From Pseudisothecium myosuroides (Eukaryota > Streptophyta > Bryopsida > Hypnales > Lembophyllaceae), in assembly GCA_951799445.1 (NCBI GenBank), contig OX637289.1, forward strand, positions 7,841,321 through 7,905,320: a DNA stretch of 64,000 bases, written 5' to 3'. The notes beneath the pieces were generated by a model, which was not told where the DNA came from, ran no database searches, and saw nothing but the letters and a program-made list of their open reading frames with translations. The first letter of the stretch is position 1; every line of letters begins with the position of its first letter. Position numbers and translations under genes: made by a program. Positions 37,871 through 49,447 of the stretch are shown one piece after another.

Positions 37871-39518
37871 AACAAATGTGGCATTAGGAAGGGCTTGCCA
37901 AAAGTAGAAAATGGCCTAAAATCATACCTTAGGGCTTTTAGGGTTAAGACACACATTTGAGCTCTTTGTGTTGCATGCTCTTGGCCTCTTGGATAGTTGT
38001 GGGTTTTATAGGGAAGACTGATAGGTATTTCACACTCATGGTCTTGGTCTCCTTAGATGGTCGTGGAGATTGGAGAAAGTTGATAGGTATTCACATTCAT
38101 GGTTGCGATATTCTCAGATAGTTGAGGGGTTTTCAAAAAGTTGATAGATATTGCACACTCATGGTCTTGGTCTTTTAGATAGTTATGGGATTGATTGATT
38201 GATATTGTACATTTTTGTTCTTGTCAAGGTTCTTGTATTACATTTGATTGTTATGTCCTTGGCAATACCAAATGAAGATAACCATAAACATGGCAAAGCT
38301 TGAATAATTGAACAATCATTTTAAAGTGAATATACTCCTAGTGTTAGCAATTTTGGATAAGAATGTTTTTCTTGCAGTCTTGAATAATATGGATTGTATT
38401 TTATTTCCAATTATTAATAAGACACCCGCAATCTCCTTACATACAAATTACTTACAATGTCATGAATTTATAGGTAGAAATCAAATGTTTAGTGGAATTT
38501 GTCGTAAAACAAATAGTTTTGAAATCTTCAATTGTAATTTTTTATGAGACCCTAGCTATTTTTGGACTTGCATATTTTTTAAGATTAATACACAATGAGC
38601 TTGGCCTCAAGCTTAGTAGAGGTGTTTACTTTTAATTTTCATATGCATAACAAAAAAGACATGAATATTTTACAAAAATTGAACCAAATTTTACTTTATC
38701 CCTTGAATAGGCTTGAGTGCAATCTTCAATGGCAATTTCTATGGCACTTAAGCAATAGTTTTACTAATTTCAATGTCTATAAGTGTATACATGGTTGATT
38801 TCAAGTTTTATATGCATGTTCTTACAACTTTTATGAAAGCTACTTGTTTTATATAATTTTAGTGTCTTATCCTATGGTTCTTTCATGGTTTGTTTGGTTA
38901 TTTAAGTAATGACCTACAAAAAATGTGTGCTTAAATTTTTAATTGATTTAGATAAATTGTTGCACAATAGAATTAATTCATTGCTATTTATCCTTGAATC
39001 CAACTTTTCATGCTACTTTGAGGAAGCTTATGAGACACAATCTTTTGCAATTAAATTTGTGAAATATAATTTCATATTTGTAAACAAAAAATTTCACCAA
39101 TGTCATTTTTATGAGTAGTTAAATAAAGGTTTAGGATTGATCATACATAAAACCATGCAATGTAGTATACTATTTTGCACCAATTCTATTTTTTATGATT
39201 CTTCTAATTTTTGGACTTGATTGATTCAAAAATATTAATTTTGGACTAAATAATTTACTGCTTTATATCTTATACTTCACATTGGAGTTCATTTGTAATT
39301 CCATTATCTTTCATACCAAAACTTTGATAATTGATAAATAATATTTATATAGTTTCAAAAAATTAAATTAAATAAACTTTAGATTGGATTTTTATAATAT
39401 CACTCACAATTTTTTCTTTGTGCCAATAGTGATATTAGGTGTAAATCATGTAACAATATTACTTATCCTCTTCACACCTTATCAATAGATTATACCATTC
39501 ACAACAAGTGCTATCATG

Positions 39519-39614
<96 letters not shown>

Positions 39615-40311
39615 CAAGATAGTCACGTGACATAAAGCACTTATAAGATTATCTGCACTTGTATGCATTGGAGCACCTTTATAAAAGTCCTACAGTTCAT
39701 TTGGGTTAGGGAGTCATGGACTAATCCACCCTTGACTTAGGATCATGTATATCACTTGCAAGCTTCAAAACATAAGAGCCACACTCTTCATTTAAGCGTG
39801 TCTTTAAAATTTGTCAATCAATGTTGGATTTGGAGGACCTTCGTTCTAATCCAGTCATGTTCAGTTTAAGTTAGCAATGATGCTACGTGGTTGGAAGAGG
39901 GGACTTGGCTAGCTCTGTGTAATCTACCACCTACCAATTCTTTTGTTTTGTCATCATTCAAGCATAGGGACCATTGAGCCCAACCATTATTTATTTTAGC
40001 CAAGAACCAGTGTTTGTATGTGCTTGATTCAAGCGCATAAATCCATAATTTTAGGTTCCTATCCTCGTAAGTGCTCAATTGGCCAATAGTGGAAGCTTCA
40101 TATCTATAAAAGTTGAAATATACTTAGTATTCTTCATAGAAACGATAACAATATGTACTAATGGAAAGAAAAAATTATGCCCTATAATTTTGAATGATTG
40201 GTGTATGTTTTTGAAACTTATTGTATATGACTAATAACTTCTAAAGTAGAGTTTTTATTTGTGATTTGTTCCCATAAAATATAATTAAGTAACGTATTCA
40301 GGTGTCATTTT
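37871..40311. other. intergenic, A+T-rich with dinucleotide run
   Basis: No gene recognised. 37980-38200 repeats variants of GGTCTTGGTCT...TAGATAGTTGTGG...TTGATAGGTATT about every 70 bp. Open frames at 38300-39120 have random A+T-rich composition. Confidence 0.5.
39521..39610. repeat. (AT)45 microsatellite
   Basis: Ninety uninterrupted bases of alternating A and T. The apparent open frame across it is an artefact of the repeat. Confidence 0.97.
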
Positions 40312-40315
40312 TCAA

Positions 40316-41053
40316 GGGTGATTGCATAAAAGACCGGTACTGAAACTTTGTCACAAAGGGAGTGCCAAAGCTTCCTTTTGCTATAACCTTTGCATCATGA
40401 CTTGCATGAACTTGAAATTTGTACTGGAGATGCCTCTCTTGAGTTTAATCATATCACATATTTTTCAAAAAAATTCAAAAATCATTTTATATTTAAAAAT
40501 CATTTAAACTGATATGTCACGTTTTGAGTTTTAGGTTTTTTAGTACTATGGAGTCCCCAAATTCAATGATTTGGAGCTGAAATTTCTATGGTCTATTTCC
40601 ATAGTATGCAGTCATATTCCTACCAAGGGACATTAAAAAATATTATATTTTATGTCCTCTATATTCATGCAAGGAAGGCTCCCTTGCGCGCGCAATTTTG
40701 AATGTTGAAGATGGTTTCAAGATAATTTTTTTGGTGAAATCTCTTCAATATAAAGTCTTTCCAAATGGCCAATTTTTAGTTTCTTTGAAAATTGTTTTTC
40801 CTATTTTGTACAAATTAAAACGTCAAACTATGTATTTTCTTCAAAATTTCAGCTCACATTTTTTTGTGAATAACTTTTTACCTAGATTTTTCTTAGGTCT
40901 AAAATTTTGGTGACATGCTATTTCTAGTTATACTAAATATCCTTATTTTATTTTATTTAAAAAAATTCTTATGCAAAAAGCTCATAGTATTGGGAGTACT
41001 AGTTGTAAACAGCCAAAGTGGAATAAAATAGCTAGTCATTCATGCAATCACCC
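40316..41053. mobile_element. GGGTGATTGCA element with 4-bp TSD (738 bp)
   Basis: The ends are GGGTGATTGCAT and its inverse ATGCAATCACCC, flanked by TCAA on both sides (40312-40315 and 41054-41057). Same family as the nested pair at 8178-9868. It shares TAGTACTATGGAGT-like motifs but is shorter and diverged inside. Non-autonomous. Confidence 0.8.
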
Positions 41054-41090
41054 TCAAAGCTTTTATTGTGATTGTGACTTGCATACCAAA

Positions 41091-41175
41091 CTGTTGGCGG
41101 AGTGTTTGTTTTCTGCCTATTGGCGGACTATTTGTTTCCGGACTATTGACGGAATATTGTTTTCAAACTATTGGT
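41091..41175. repeat. ~26-bp minisatellite
   Basis: Units begin near 41091, 41117, 41143 and 41168 with CTATTGGCGGACTATTTGTT or a variant. The array abuts the truncated TTAA element that starts at 41176. Confidence 0.75.
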
Positions 41176-41538
41176 AAAGTTTATTTTAGAGTAGAGAATT
41201 CATAATTGCCTGCAAACAAAAACTCCTCATAACTTCTGATTCATTGATCAAAATGGAATGATTCTAAACTTTTCACGTATATATAAATCTAGGAAACCAA
41301 TTTTAAATTTTTGTTTTTGAAAAAAGTGTTTTTTTTTAGATCTATCTGGACTGCCCAAGTTGAGAAACAAACAACATATTAGCCTATAACTTTTGACTCA
41401 TATTTCTAATATCATGAAAGATATTCCTCATCCTCACCTTCTATTAAAATTTCAGCCTAAAATATGCAAATTTCTTGTTACATGTATTTGTCCAAAATCA
41501 CTATGTTGCTAAAAAAAAGCAAGCTGATCCTTTAGGGG
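41176..41538. mobile_element. TTAA element, copy 4, 5'-truncated
   Basis: The right end is GATCCTTTAGGGG followed by TTAA (41539-41542). The interior matches the last ~360 bp of copy 2 from AAAGTTTATTTTAGAGTAGA onward. The left two thirds are missing and replaced by the minisatellite at 41091-41175. Confidence 0.78.
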
Positions 41539-41542
41539 TTAA

Positions 41543-43308
41543 TGTATCCTTCAAATGCGTAACTCTAATTTGTTGATGCATTTGAAGGACACATATTTAA
41601 CTCTGATTTGTTGACTATTGATTTTTGCAGATTTTAGTTTAGTGTCCACCTATGTCACAGTTTCAGTGGTCTAGGAAACTGGCACTTTGAAAAATCATAG
41701 AAATTACATACTACATCGAAAAAATCTTTTTTTTTTTTTTTGAATATTCATGATTTTCACTTGCTAATACTACAAAAATATCATTTTTAGGAAAAGGTGC
41801 CTCCAACTATGCTGAATTGCTTATATTGACGGTTTTGGGTGTGTTCCTACGAAAAAGCAGACGAAAAAGTAAATAGTCCACTTAACCGTTCGTTCGTCCG
41901 TCTGTCCGTTCGTCCGTTCGTGGTTTCGTTCGTTCGTCCAGTTTCTCGTCCGTACCAACAGACACGGCGCTTTCCGTTGCTTGCGGAACCTCATAGGGAG
42001 CGTTCGGTGAAGCTGAATTTGAGCAAAAGATGGGGCATTCCTCACTGCAAGGTCGGCACGCGCTCTCCTTTGGTTCGCCTTCAGTTGCAACGAATTACTG
42101 GACGGACGACTATTTCGCAGGTGCCCATAGATTCGGAATCCATTACCACCGCTCATGCGCCAGAGCTTTTAAATTTTAGATTTTTATGCTGTCTCGTTGC
42201 GGAGAGTGTTGGTTATTTGTACGGTACGTCGTTGCTGTTGTGATTGAGACTGTTGCAGCGATGATGATGATGATGATGGGAATTGAACCTTTTGAGGGAT
42301 TCGAAAGTGGGGTAGTAATAATAAGTAGGTGGCTGCTTGCGTGCTCGATCTGCAGTGGAGTTCGCGTGGGTCATCGCAATATGAATCTTTGGTGTGCAAT
42401 TTGGGTGACGTGAATGTGATGAGTAGTTTATTGGGTTGCTGCTTTTGGAGAGGGTTTAGGGTTGTTGCCTGAGTTTGTTAGCTTCTGAGGTTCTTGCAGA
42501 GGACCCAGAGCTGATTTTTCTGCTCAAGGCTCTCAAACAACATTTATTTTGTATTTTTGTTTTTCAAATATTTGAATGTTGTGACGGCGTGAAATTGTTT
42601 CATCATCGAGGTTGTTTGGACACCGAAAATCGCCACTGAACATTTCTTTTTACTATCAGACCGGTCAAACGAAGGAGGGTTGGGGTTTTTGCTCTTGTTA
42701 GCAAATGGAAGAGGGTTGCAAAGAAATGCATGATTTGGACATCGTATGAGGTTTAGAGTTTTATTTTTAGATGACTTAGTGAAGCAGTTGAACAGATTTT
42801 TGAAGTGGCGATTATGAGTGTTCCTACCTCAAATCAGGCAGTAGTTTAATTACAAGGGGAATATATCCAATGCTTGTGCATCACCGTGGACTTCTTACCC
42901 TTACTCGGTTGCGTATGTAGATTCAGAAAGGAGGGTTCACCAGTCTGAAAGTGGGTTTCATGTGAAACTATGTCTCGTGGACGGGAAGATGGAGCTGAAG
43001 GCTGTCACCTGTGAATTGTGAAGCTGAAATTTTTTGGGGGTAGATGGCTTAAAACCAACACTGGCACAAATGTTTGGGTGGTGTTCATCCTCTAAAATAG
43101 TATGTATCCATTGTCTGAAATTTTAAGATAGCGATTCTGAATTTCTTGGTTGTGATACGTCTCGATGACGGCAGGATGGAACTGAAGACTGTCAATCAGT
43201 GTGTTCCCAATGTTTAAGGCTTTAAGGTGGCGATTCTGAATTGCTTCGTTGTGTATGTCTTGGTGCTGGCAGGATGGAGCTGAAGGCTGTCATACGTGAA
43301 TTCCAGGC
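41543..43308. other. upstream region and leader of the ACC-synthase-like gene
   Basis: No independent gene. 41548-41591 is a small inverted repeat (TCCTTCAAATGC / GCATTTGAAGGA). 41886-41953 is a tetranucleotide-like run of CGTT/CGTC units. 42180-43308 is G+C-richer and probably transcribed leader; it contains three repeated small upstream ORFs, listed separately. Confidence 0.5.
41886..41953 (+). repeat. CGTT/CGTC short tandem repeat
   Basis: About 68 bases built from variants of the tetranucleotide CGTT, CGTC and CTGT. It lies ~1.4 kb upstream of the start codon at 43309. Confidence 0.8.
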
Positions 43309-43351
43309 ATGGGGACGGAAATGTCTCGCCTGCCCTTTGACGATGTGGTGA
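42989..43351 (+). promoter_or_regulatory. three repeated upstream ORFs starting MELKAV/MELKTV
   Basis: Three similar small ORFs precede the main start: 42989-43021 (10 residues, MELKAVTCEL), 43176-43217 (13 residues, MELKTVNQCVPNV) and 43274-43351 (25 residues, starting [13 protein letters not shown]). The second and third lie in a ~98-bp direct repeat that includes GCGATTCTGAATT. The third overlaps the main start codon at 43309 out of frame. If the leader is transcribed without splicing here, they could lower translation of the enzyme. The transcript start is not known. Confidence 0.45.
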
Positions 43352-45318
43352 GAAAGGAAGAGGCCAGGGAGGGGAAAGCGAGTTCCTCCATGGGCCTGAT
43401 TGTGCCCCTGCAGGGTATGTTGGGAGGGCGCTACGGGCTGGCCCTCGGCTGCGTCATTCCCTTAGCGAGCTATTATTTCATCCAGCTTCGACCCAAACGA
43501 ATCAACCTGCCGCCACCACAGTGGTCTCCCAAACAGGAAGTGAAACCTTCCCAAAAGGATGAATTGTTGGATGTGCAAGCACGTGTTTCAGAAAGGGCAC
43601 TAGCGGTGATCTCTATACAAGAGACTCCCTTCTACCTGGGACACAAGGAATTAGCTGAGAACGGATATGATTCTGTTGTAAACCCTAATGGCTGCATTGA
43701 GCTTGGGACAGCGGAAAATAAGGTGCTGGGTTGATCATAATCTGACTTGGATTGTTTTCCTCGAGTCTTTGTAGGGTTTTTTTCGTTTTCATGTTTTATC
43801 AGAATGTGTTTGTAAATGCGCTTGTGTTTTGTGGTCCTTGATGCAGATGTCCTTTGATCTAATTCAAGACTGGCTTTCTAAGTGGGATGACAACCTCCTG
43901 GATCTACGTGAGGGCGGAAGCTATGTCAATTTCGGTGGCTTGAAGTCCTTGAAAATTGTAAGCATGCAGAACCATTGACGTACCCGAACGCCTCCCTTCA
44001 TGTGTGCATCCAATTTTTGTGTAGCTGGAAGGATGCAAACTACTGTATGCCTTCAGTGATATAATTGGCTGCAATGAAATTTCTACCATGTCGTATGTGA
44101 AGACTGTCGTATGCTCGATTCTGCTATTTTTGTGGTTCTGGATTCAAGAACTGGAAGTCAGGTGCTTGCAAGGTTTATGGGCGTGGTGATGGGAGGGCGG
44201 GTGAAATTTGAGCCGTCACGAGTGGTGTTGACAGCCGGAGCTACTCCCGCAATTGAGATCTTAGCATTCACATTGGCTCAGCCTGGAGAAGCATTTCTCG
44301 TTCCTTCTCCATATTATGATGGGTGCGTCATATTTTCAGACCTAGCATTCACCTATACTATGCAAAGCTATTACTCTTGTTGTCCCTCGTTATTTTTATA
44401 TGAGTAGATTTAGGTACTTACTGTGGCTTACCGAATAATTTCTCACGTTGTCTAGTGCTCCTATTCAGGTTTGATAGGGATATAAGGTGGAGGAGCCAAG
44501 TGGAACTCATACCCGTACCCTGCAGCAAATATACCGATTTCAAGTTCGCTCCTGGTGTCCTTGAAAGCACGTATCAGAAGATATCAAGAAAGGGCACCAA
44601 AATACGAGGAATACTGATCTCAAATCCGTCAAATCCAGTTGGCAATGTACTTGACCGAGATGCCTTGACGTCCCTTTTATCCTTCACCCAGTCGAAAAAA
44701 ATTCACCTCATTGCTGATGAGATCTACGCAGGCTGCACTCATGAAGGGTTCACTTTCACAAGCATCGCTGAAATATTGGACACGCAACAATACAATCGGA
44801 GTTATGTCCACGTCATCTATGGTCTGTCCAAGGACTTAGGCCTTGCAGGTTTCAGGGTAGGGGTTTTGTATTCTTGGAACAAGCAAGTGTTGGAAGCTGC
44901 CAGCCGAATGGCAAGATACTGCGCGGTTTCAACGGCAACACAACAGCTCTGCACTGCGTTACTATCTGATGAAGAGTTTATGAGTTCGTTCTTGTTCGAA
45001 AACAGGAGAAGAATCACAAAACGGTACCGCAAAGTTGTGACTGAGCTACAGAAGATGGGCATCAGAAGTGTGACTAGTATGGGGGGCCTATTTTGTTGGA
45101 TTGATCTTCGGCATGTTTTGAAGTCACCTTACGAAGTAGAGGAAATGAAGCTGTGGAAGCACCTATTATACAAAGTGGGCTTGCATTTAACACCTGGGAC
45201 TTCCTGCTGGTGCGGGGAGCCTGGGTGGTTTAGGCTTTGCTTCGGCACTGTGGACGATGAAACCCTTCTCGTGGCGTACCTGCGCTTGCAGAAGTTCATG
45301 CAGAATCCTGTCTATTGA
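43309..45318 (+). CDS. ACC-synthase-like PLP enzyme with N-terminal membrane segment
   Basis: Four exons: 43309-43722, 43847-43957, 44162-44322 and 44469-45318, giving 511 residues. It belongs to the fold-type I PLP family that contains 1-aminocyclopropane-1-carboxylate synthases and related aminotransferases. Key segments are [13 protein letters not shown] (AEN at 135-137), [42 protein letters not shown] (281-287), ADEIYAG (Asp312, Tyr315) and [15 protein letters not shown] with the PLP lysine Lys350. Residues 42-60 are hydrophobic and likely a membrane anchor, an N-terminal extension also seen in the ACS10/12-type branch. The DYHGL motif of true ACC synthases, with its active-site Tyr, is replaced by a shorter NFGGLK, so aminotransferase rather than ethylene-precursor activity is possible. 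No disabling change. Confidence 0.9.
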
Positions 45319-48300
45319 AAAAGCTTCAGGGCAGTTGCGTATGGATGTAACATACACAAGCTTACGAACACTGGTACTAAATCCTCGTTCAAGAAAACCA
45401 GATTTTTCTTCAACAAATTTGGATCAGAGCGGTATGAATTCTTAGCATTATTCGTGAATGATACGGCTTAGTCATATGGCTTGAACTATGGGAAATGACT
45501 CTCCAACTCTGCTGGTCAAGCTTGGTATGTTAGAACGTGGTGCCTGTAGCCATAGATCTTTCAAAAATTGTACCATATAACCAGATCTATAGATTATAGT
45601 TCCAGCTCTGTTTGCTTGTTTTTCCAGGTGTTGCACTTTGCAGTTCAATTTCAGGACTCTGCTGCGGTCGTACATCATTTTGTCGGTCCTATTCATTATT
45701 TAGATCTTCTATCTTTAGTGTAATTATAGAATTTATATAATTATCGGTAGTTGATCCTTAGCAGTTGGTAAGATACAGCATGTTTTACTATTCAAATTTG
45801 AAGCAGAAGTTTTGTAAAGGATTTCCATTGTTTCAATTCCTGTGCGTTTGATACGGAGGAGCTTATGAAGCTGGGTAAAGATTTTCTGTAAAAAGATTTA
45901 TAACACGGTTGTCTCAAACAATAGCAGATTGATAGGATTGAAAGAATCGCCATGTAACAAACCTCTTGACAGTTTTGATTTGTGCATCTGGAACCCCAAT
46001 TGGCCGGTAAAACTTCAAGTCTATTCTCCTTAGCTCTAAGCACACATTATTGACATTCTGACTTTTTCCATTTTAATGAATATGACCGTTCAGGTTGGAT
46101 TTTTTCTTTTTTCTTTTTTTTGGGAAAAATGGAAAGAACCATTGCATTAAAAAAGACTGGAATACAAAACAACCAAGCCACAAAGGTTGGTCAATGAAGA
46201 GGAGCAAAAATGGAAAAGGAAAAAACAATAAGCAAGAGGGGGGAACCCCTCTTGGTCGAGGTTGGATTTTGGATGCTGCCAAAAACTTTGGCATTTTGAA
46301 ATGTACAGTTAACCTTGTGTTCCAAGCAAACGTACTTTTTAGGCTAATTATATATGTTCAATATACAATTAGCAATTCTATAAATCCAAGCAAAATTATG
46401 AAGTATTTTAGAAGTAAACTAAAGTGATCTTAAGTTAGTTGTAATGATCTAGAACTTTCTATAGTTACTTGAAGTGGTCTCAGAATTTGCTTAGGACTAT
46501 TAAAGTGACCTACTGTTATCTTAAGTTATTTTAAGTTATCTAAAGTGCTCTAAAGTAATCTTAGTTGCTTGAAGTGATCTAAATGTTTTTGATTGCAAAA
46601 CCTATATAAATGGACAATATATTGACATTTTTGAATATGTTTGGAAGTGGACTCCTAGACTTCATTAGCTATGATAGGAGGGAGATTTAATTGCTAGAGC
46701 AATTAGGGCAAACCTTGGTTAGTTGCCTACTTCCAAACTTTCAGTTCATCTTGAGTACAAATGATTAATGTCTAAATGATTGATGTTTGTTTTTGTTAAT
46801 ATTATTTTCTACAATCATTTCCTTTGTATTATATGGTTTGGTGTTTATTCTTGACACTATTGTTTAGTTCTTTATTGCATCTATTCTCTATAAGCTTTTA
46901 AGAGTTGTAATGTCTAGCATCAACATTGATTCCTGAATCGGCTTCCATTATTTGATCTTTCCCTTAAAATCTTATACTTGTTTGATTTGAAATGTAGGAG
47001 CATCAAGAATTTGGACCAGAAGTGAGAATTGATTAATGTAGGGATACTCAATTGTGAAAAAGTGAACAAACATTTTTTTATATGTTGCTTTTAAGTCAAT
47101 AGACCTTAAAGTGTCCATAGCAGTTGTAGTTATTTAAGTTAGAAAGAAAATAAAGACTTATTGAATTGAAATCATTAGTCTTGTCAATATGTTGCATCCC
47201 CTTGGCAATTTAGTGCATCATCCCTTCAGATTATTTGGGGGTGTGGTAGCATATGGAATTTATTTGGGAGTTGTCGTTCCAATAAAATTATGTACAAAGA
47301 AGTATAAAGGCTATATTAGAAGGAACAAAGTTGTTCCACAAGATTGTTGAAGGGATATCTATGAAAAGATGCTACAACCAATTTCTATCATGTGAATGAC
47401 AAGGACCTTCATACAGGGTTTTTGATGGCTATGGCATGCCATAATTAAAGTCATTTAGACTATTTATGGGCTATATGTAAGTCCTAGATCCAAAAATTTA
47501 GGATTGAAAACATATCAATGTTTAGAGTATTTTGTCAACTTTTTCGTTGTTCATCTCAATTTTGACTAGCAAATTAGTCTCTATTATATTTGATTTCAAA
47601 TAAACATATGAAGTAAGTTTCTATTCTAATTTAAAATTTTAAAAATCCTAAAATTAAAAATATTTCATTGAAGTTGAAGTTTGGGCCAAAAAACATACTT
47701 TATAGGTTTTTCAAATTTTGGAATAGAACAAAAATTTGAGTCAAAAAAATGCATAAAATTGTCGCTATTAGTTCAATATTTTCCTTATAGAAATGAATAT
47801 AAAAAATGAAGTTTTAACATAGGATCTTCATCTCATCATCATGTCAAACACATGCAAAAGATTTTAATATTCACAATTCAAAACCTAAGGTGGAAACATT
47901 CAAAAGCATCAAAATAAGCAATTCAACATAGTTGGAAGCACCTTTTTCAAGAAAAACACATTTATGTGGTATTAGCAATTGAAAATCATGAATTAAAAAA
48001 TAAATTAAAATTAGATAAGATATGTAATTACTATGAATTTTCAAAGCAAAAGCTCCTTAGGCCTTTGAAACCGTCACATAGTTTGGTAATAAAACCAAAT
48101 TCAAGAAAATCAATAGTCAACCAATAGCAATTAAGTAAGAAAACAATTTAATGACACTTCCAATTAATGTCTATTTGTCAAAAATGGATATAGGAACCAA
48201 CGGGTTTTTTTTTATACTATTCATCAACAGTAAAGGCCTGTGTGGCCTCCCACGAAAGGTGTATTTTTGGAGGGAGCAGGGCGCAGTGGCTTACAGGACT

Positions 48301-49447
48301 GACAATCTGGCGATAAATTGCCAGAAAAAAAAAACCCTGATAGGAACGGTTTGGGGTGTTTTCTCCTTATATCATTTGTGAGATCCTTATTTTCAAAGTC
48401 AATTTTTTTGATTCCATTGCTTGCCAATTGGCATAACTTTAAAACCCAATGAAAATTAGAGAATGTGGAATTGAGAGTGCAACATGTAACACAACATATT
48501 TGCTTGAGTTGGAAACTAGTTTACCAAAAATCATAATTTGAATTCACTTTCTAATATACTTTTACACTTTGCATTGCCATAATTTTTTGAAAAGTGTAAA
48601 ACATCAAAAACATTAATGAATTCACCAATAATTCAAGAAATAGCTTTTCCTACAATTGAAATGATGGATTGTTGTATTGAGAATTTGAGACAATTTACAA
48701 AAAATAAGATGCAAAATTGCACATGTTCTGCACTTCACAAGATGAAATTTGCTTGCACTAAGGTATAAGCACCCAAAAGCGTCCCTACACCCAATGGCAT
48801 CCATTTCTTTCGATGGACTCAATTCAAAACCTAAATGTAAACATACCATACATAGCTTATTATTTGTTGACCAAAATGATAAGCCATGTATGGTCCACCT
48901 AGATTTACGTTTCAGAATGACTCCCTTCTTAGAAAGGGACGCCATTGGGTGCCTCTACCTTAGGCTTGCCCAACCTTAACTTCTGTCTGAGTAATTTCTG
49001 TCCGCCATGGGTTCTGCAATGGGCTCTGCTACCTTATTACATGACAAAACATACCTTGCATACCTTACAGGCTCTGAACCTTAAGAAGTGTGGCATTTGA
49101 CACATGAATGGTCAACTACTTGGGAACTGAATGGAACAAGGATCGAATCTGAAGGTTTTCTTCTAATGATAAGCACAAGTACTCTACTCCAGAAACCCAA
49201 GTAATTTAAGCAGGCTGTGGCAAGCAACCGTTGTTACATTATCAGCAGCCATCAGCAGAGACCAGAGCTTCGAGGAGTACTCAAAATTGTACACTTATAA
49301 TATGTTACATCACGCCCTCAAGCTCGGGAAAATCTTTGGCCGACACGTACCCCGGCCGGCGGGTGGCAGCTCTCTCTCGCTCACAATGCTATACCTCCTC
49401 ATCACCACTATACACTTCCAAAAGCTGCCATTTCGATCTAGCTCGAC
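45319..49447. other. intergenic, A+T-rich
   Basis: No gene recognised. 46420-46580 repeats short variants of AAGTGATCTTAAGTT many times. 48745-48978 is a fold-back repeat. The remainder is A+T-rich with random-looking open frames. Confidence 0.5.
48745..48978. repeat. fold-back repeat (~230 bp)
   Basis: The arms are inverted around a centre near 48865. CCAATGGCATCC pairs with GGACGCCATTGG, AAACATACCATACATAGCTTAT pairs with ATAAGCCATGTATGG...CGTTT, and GCTTGCACTAAGGTA pairs with TACCTTAGGCTTGC. No coding sense. Confidence 0.72.

Noticed and set aside
39459..39668. Open frame translating to an Ile-Tyr repeat
   Set aside because: It is the (AT)45 microsatellite read in one frame; there is no protein evidence.
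48300..48345. Hairpin plus A run resembling a bacterial terminator
   Set aside because: A short 8-bp stem in plant intergenic DNA with no bacterial gene nearby.
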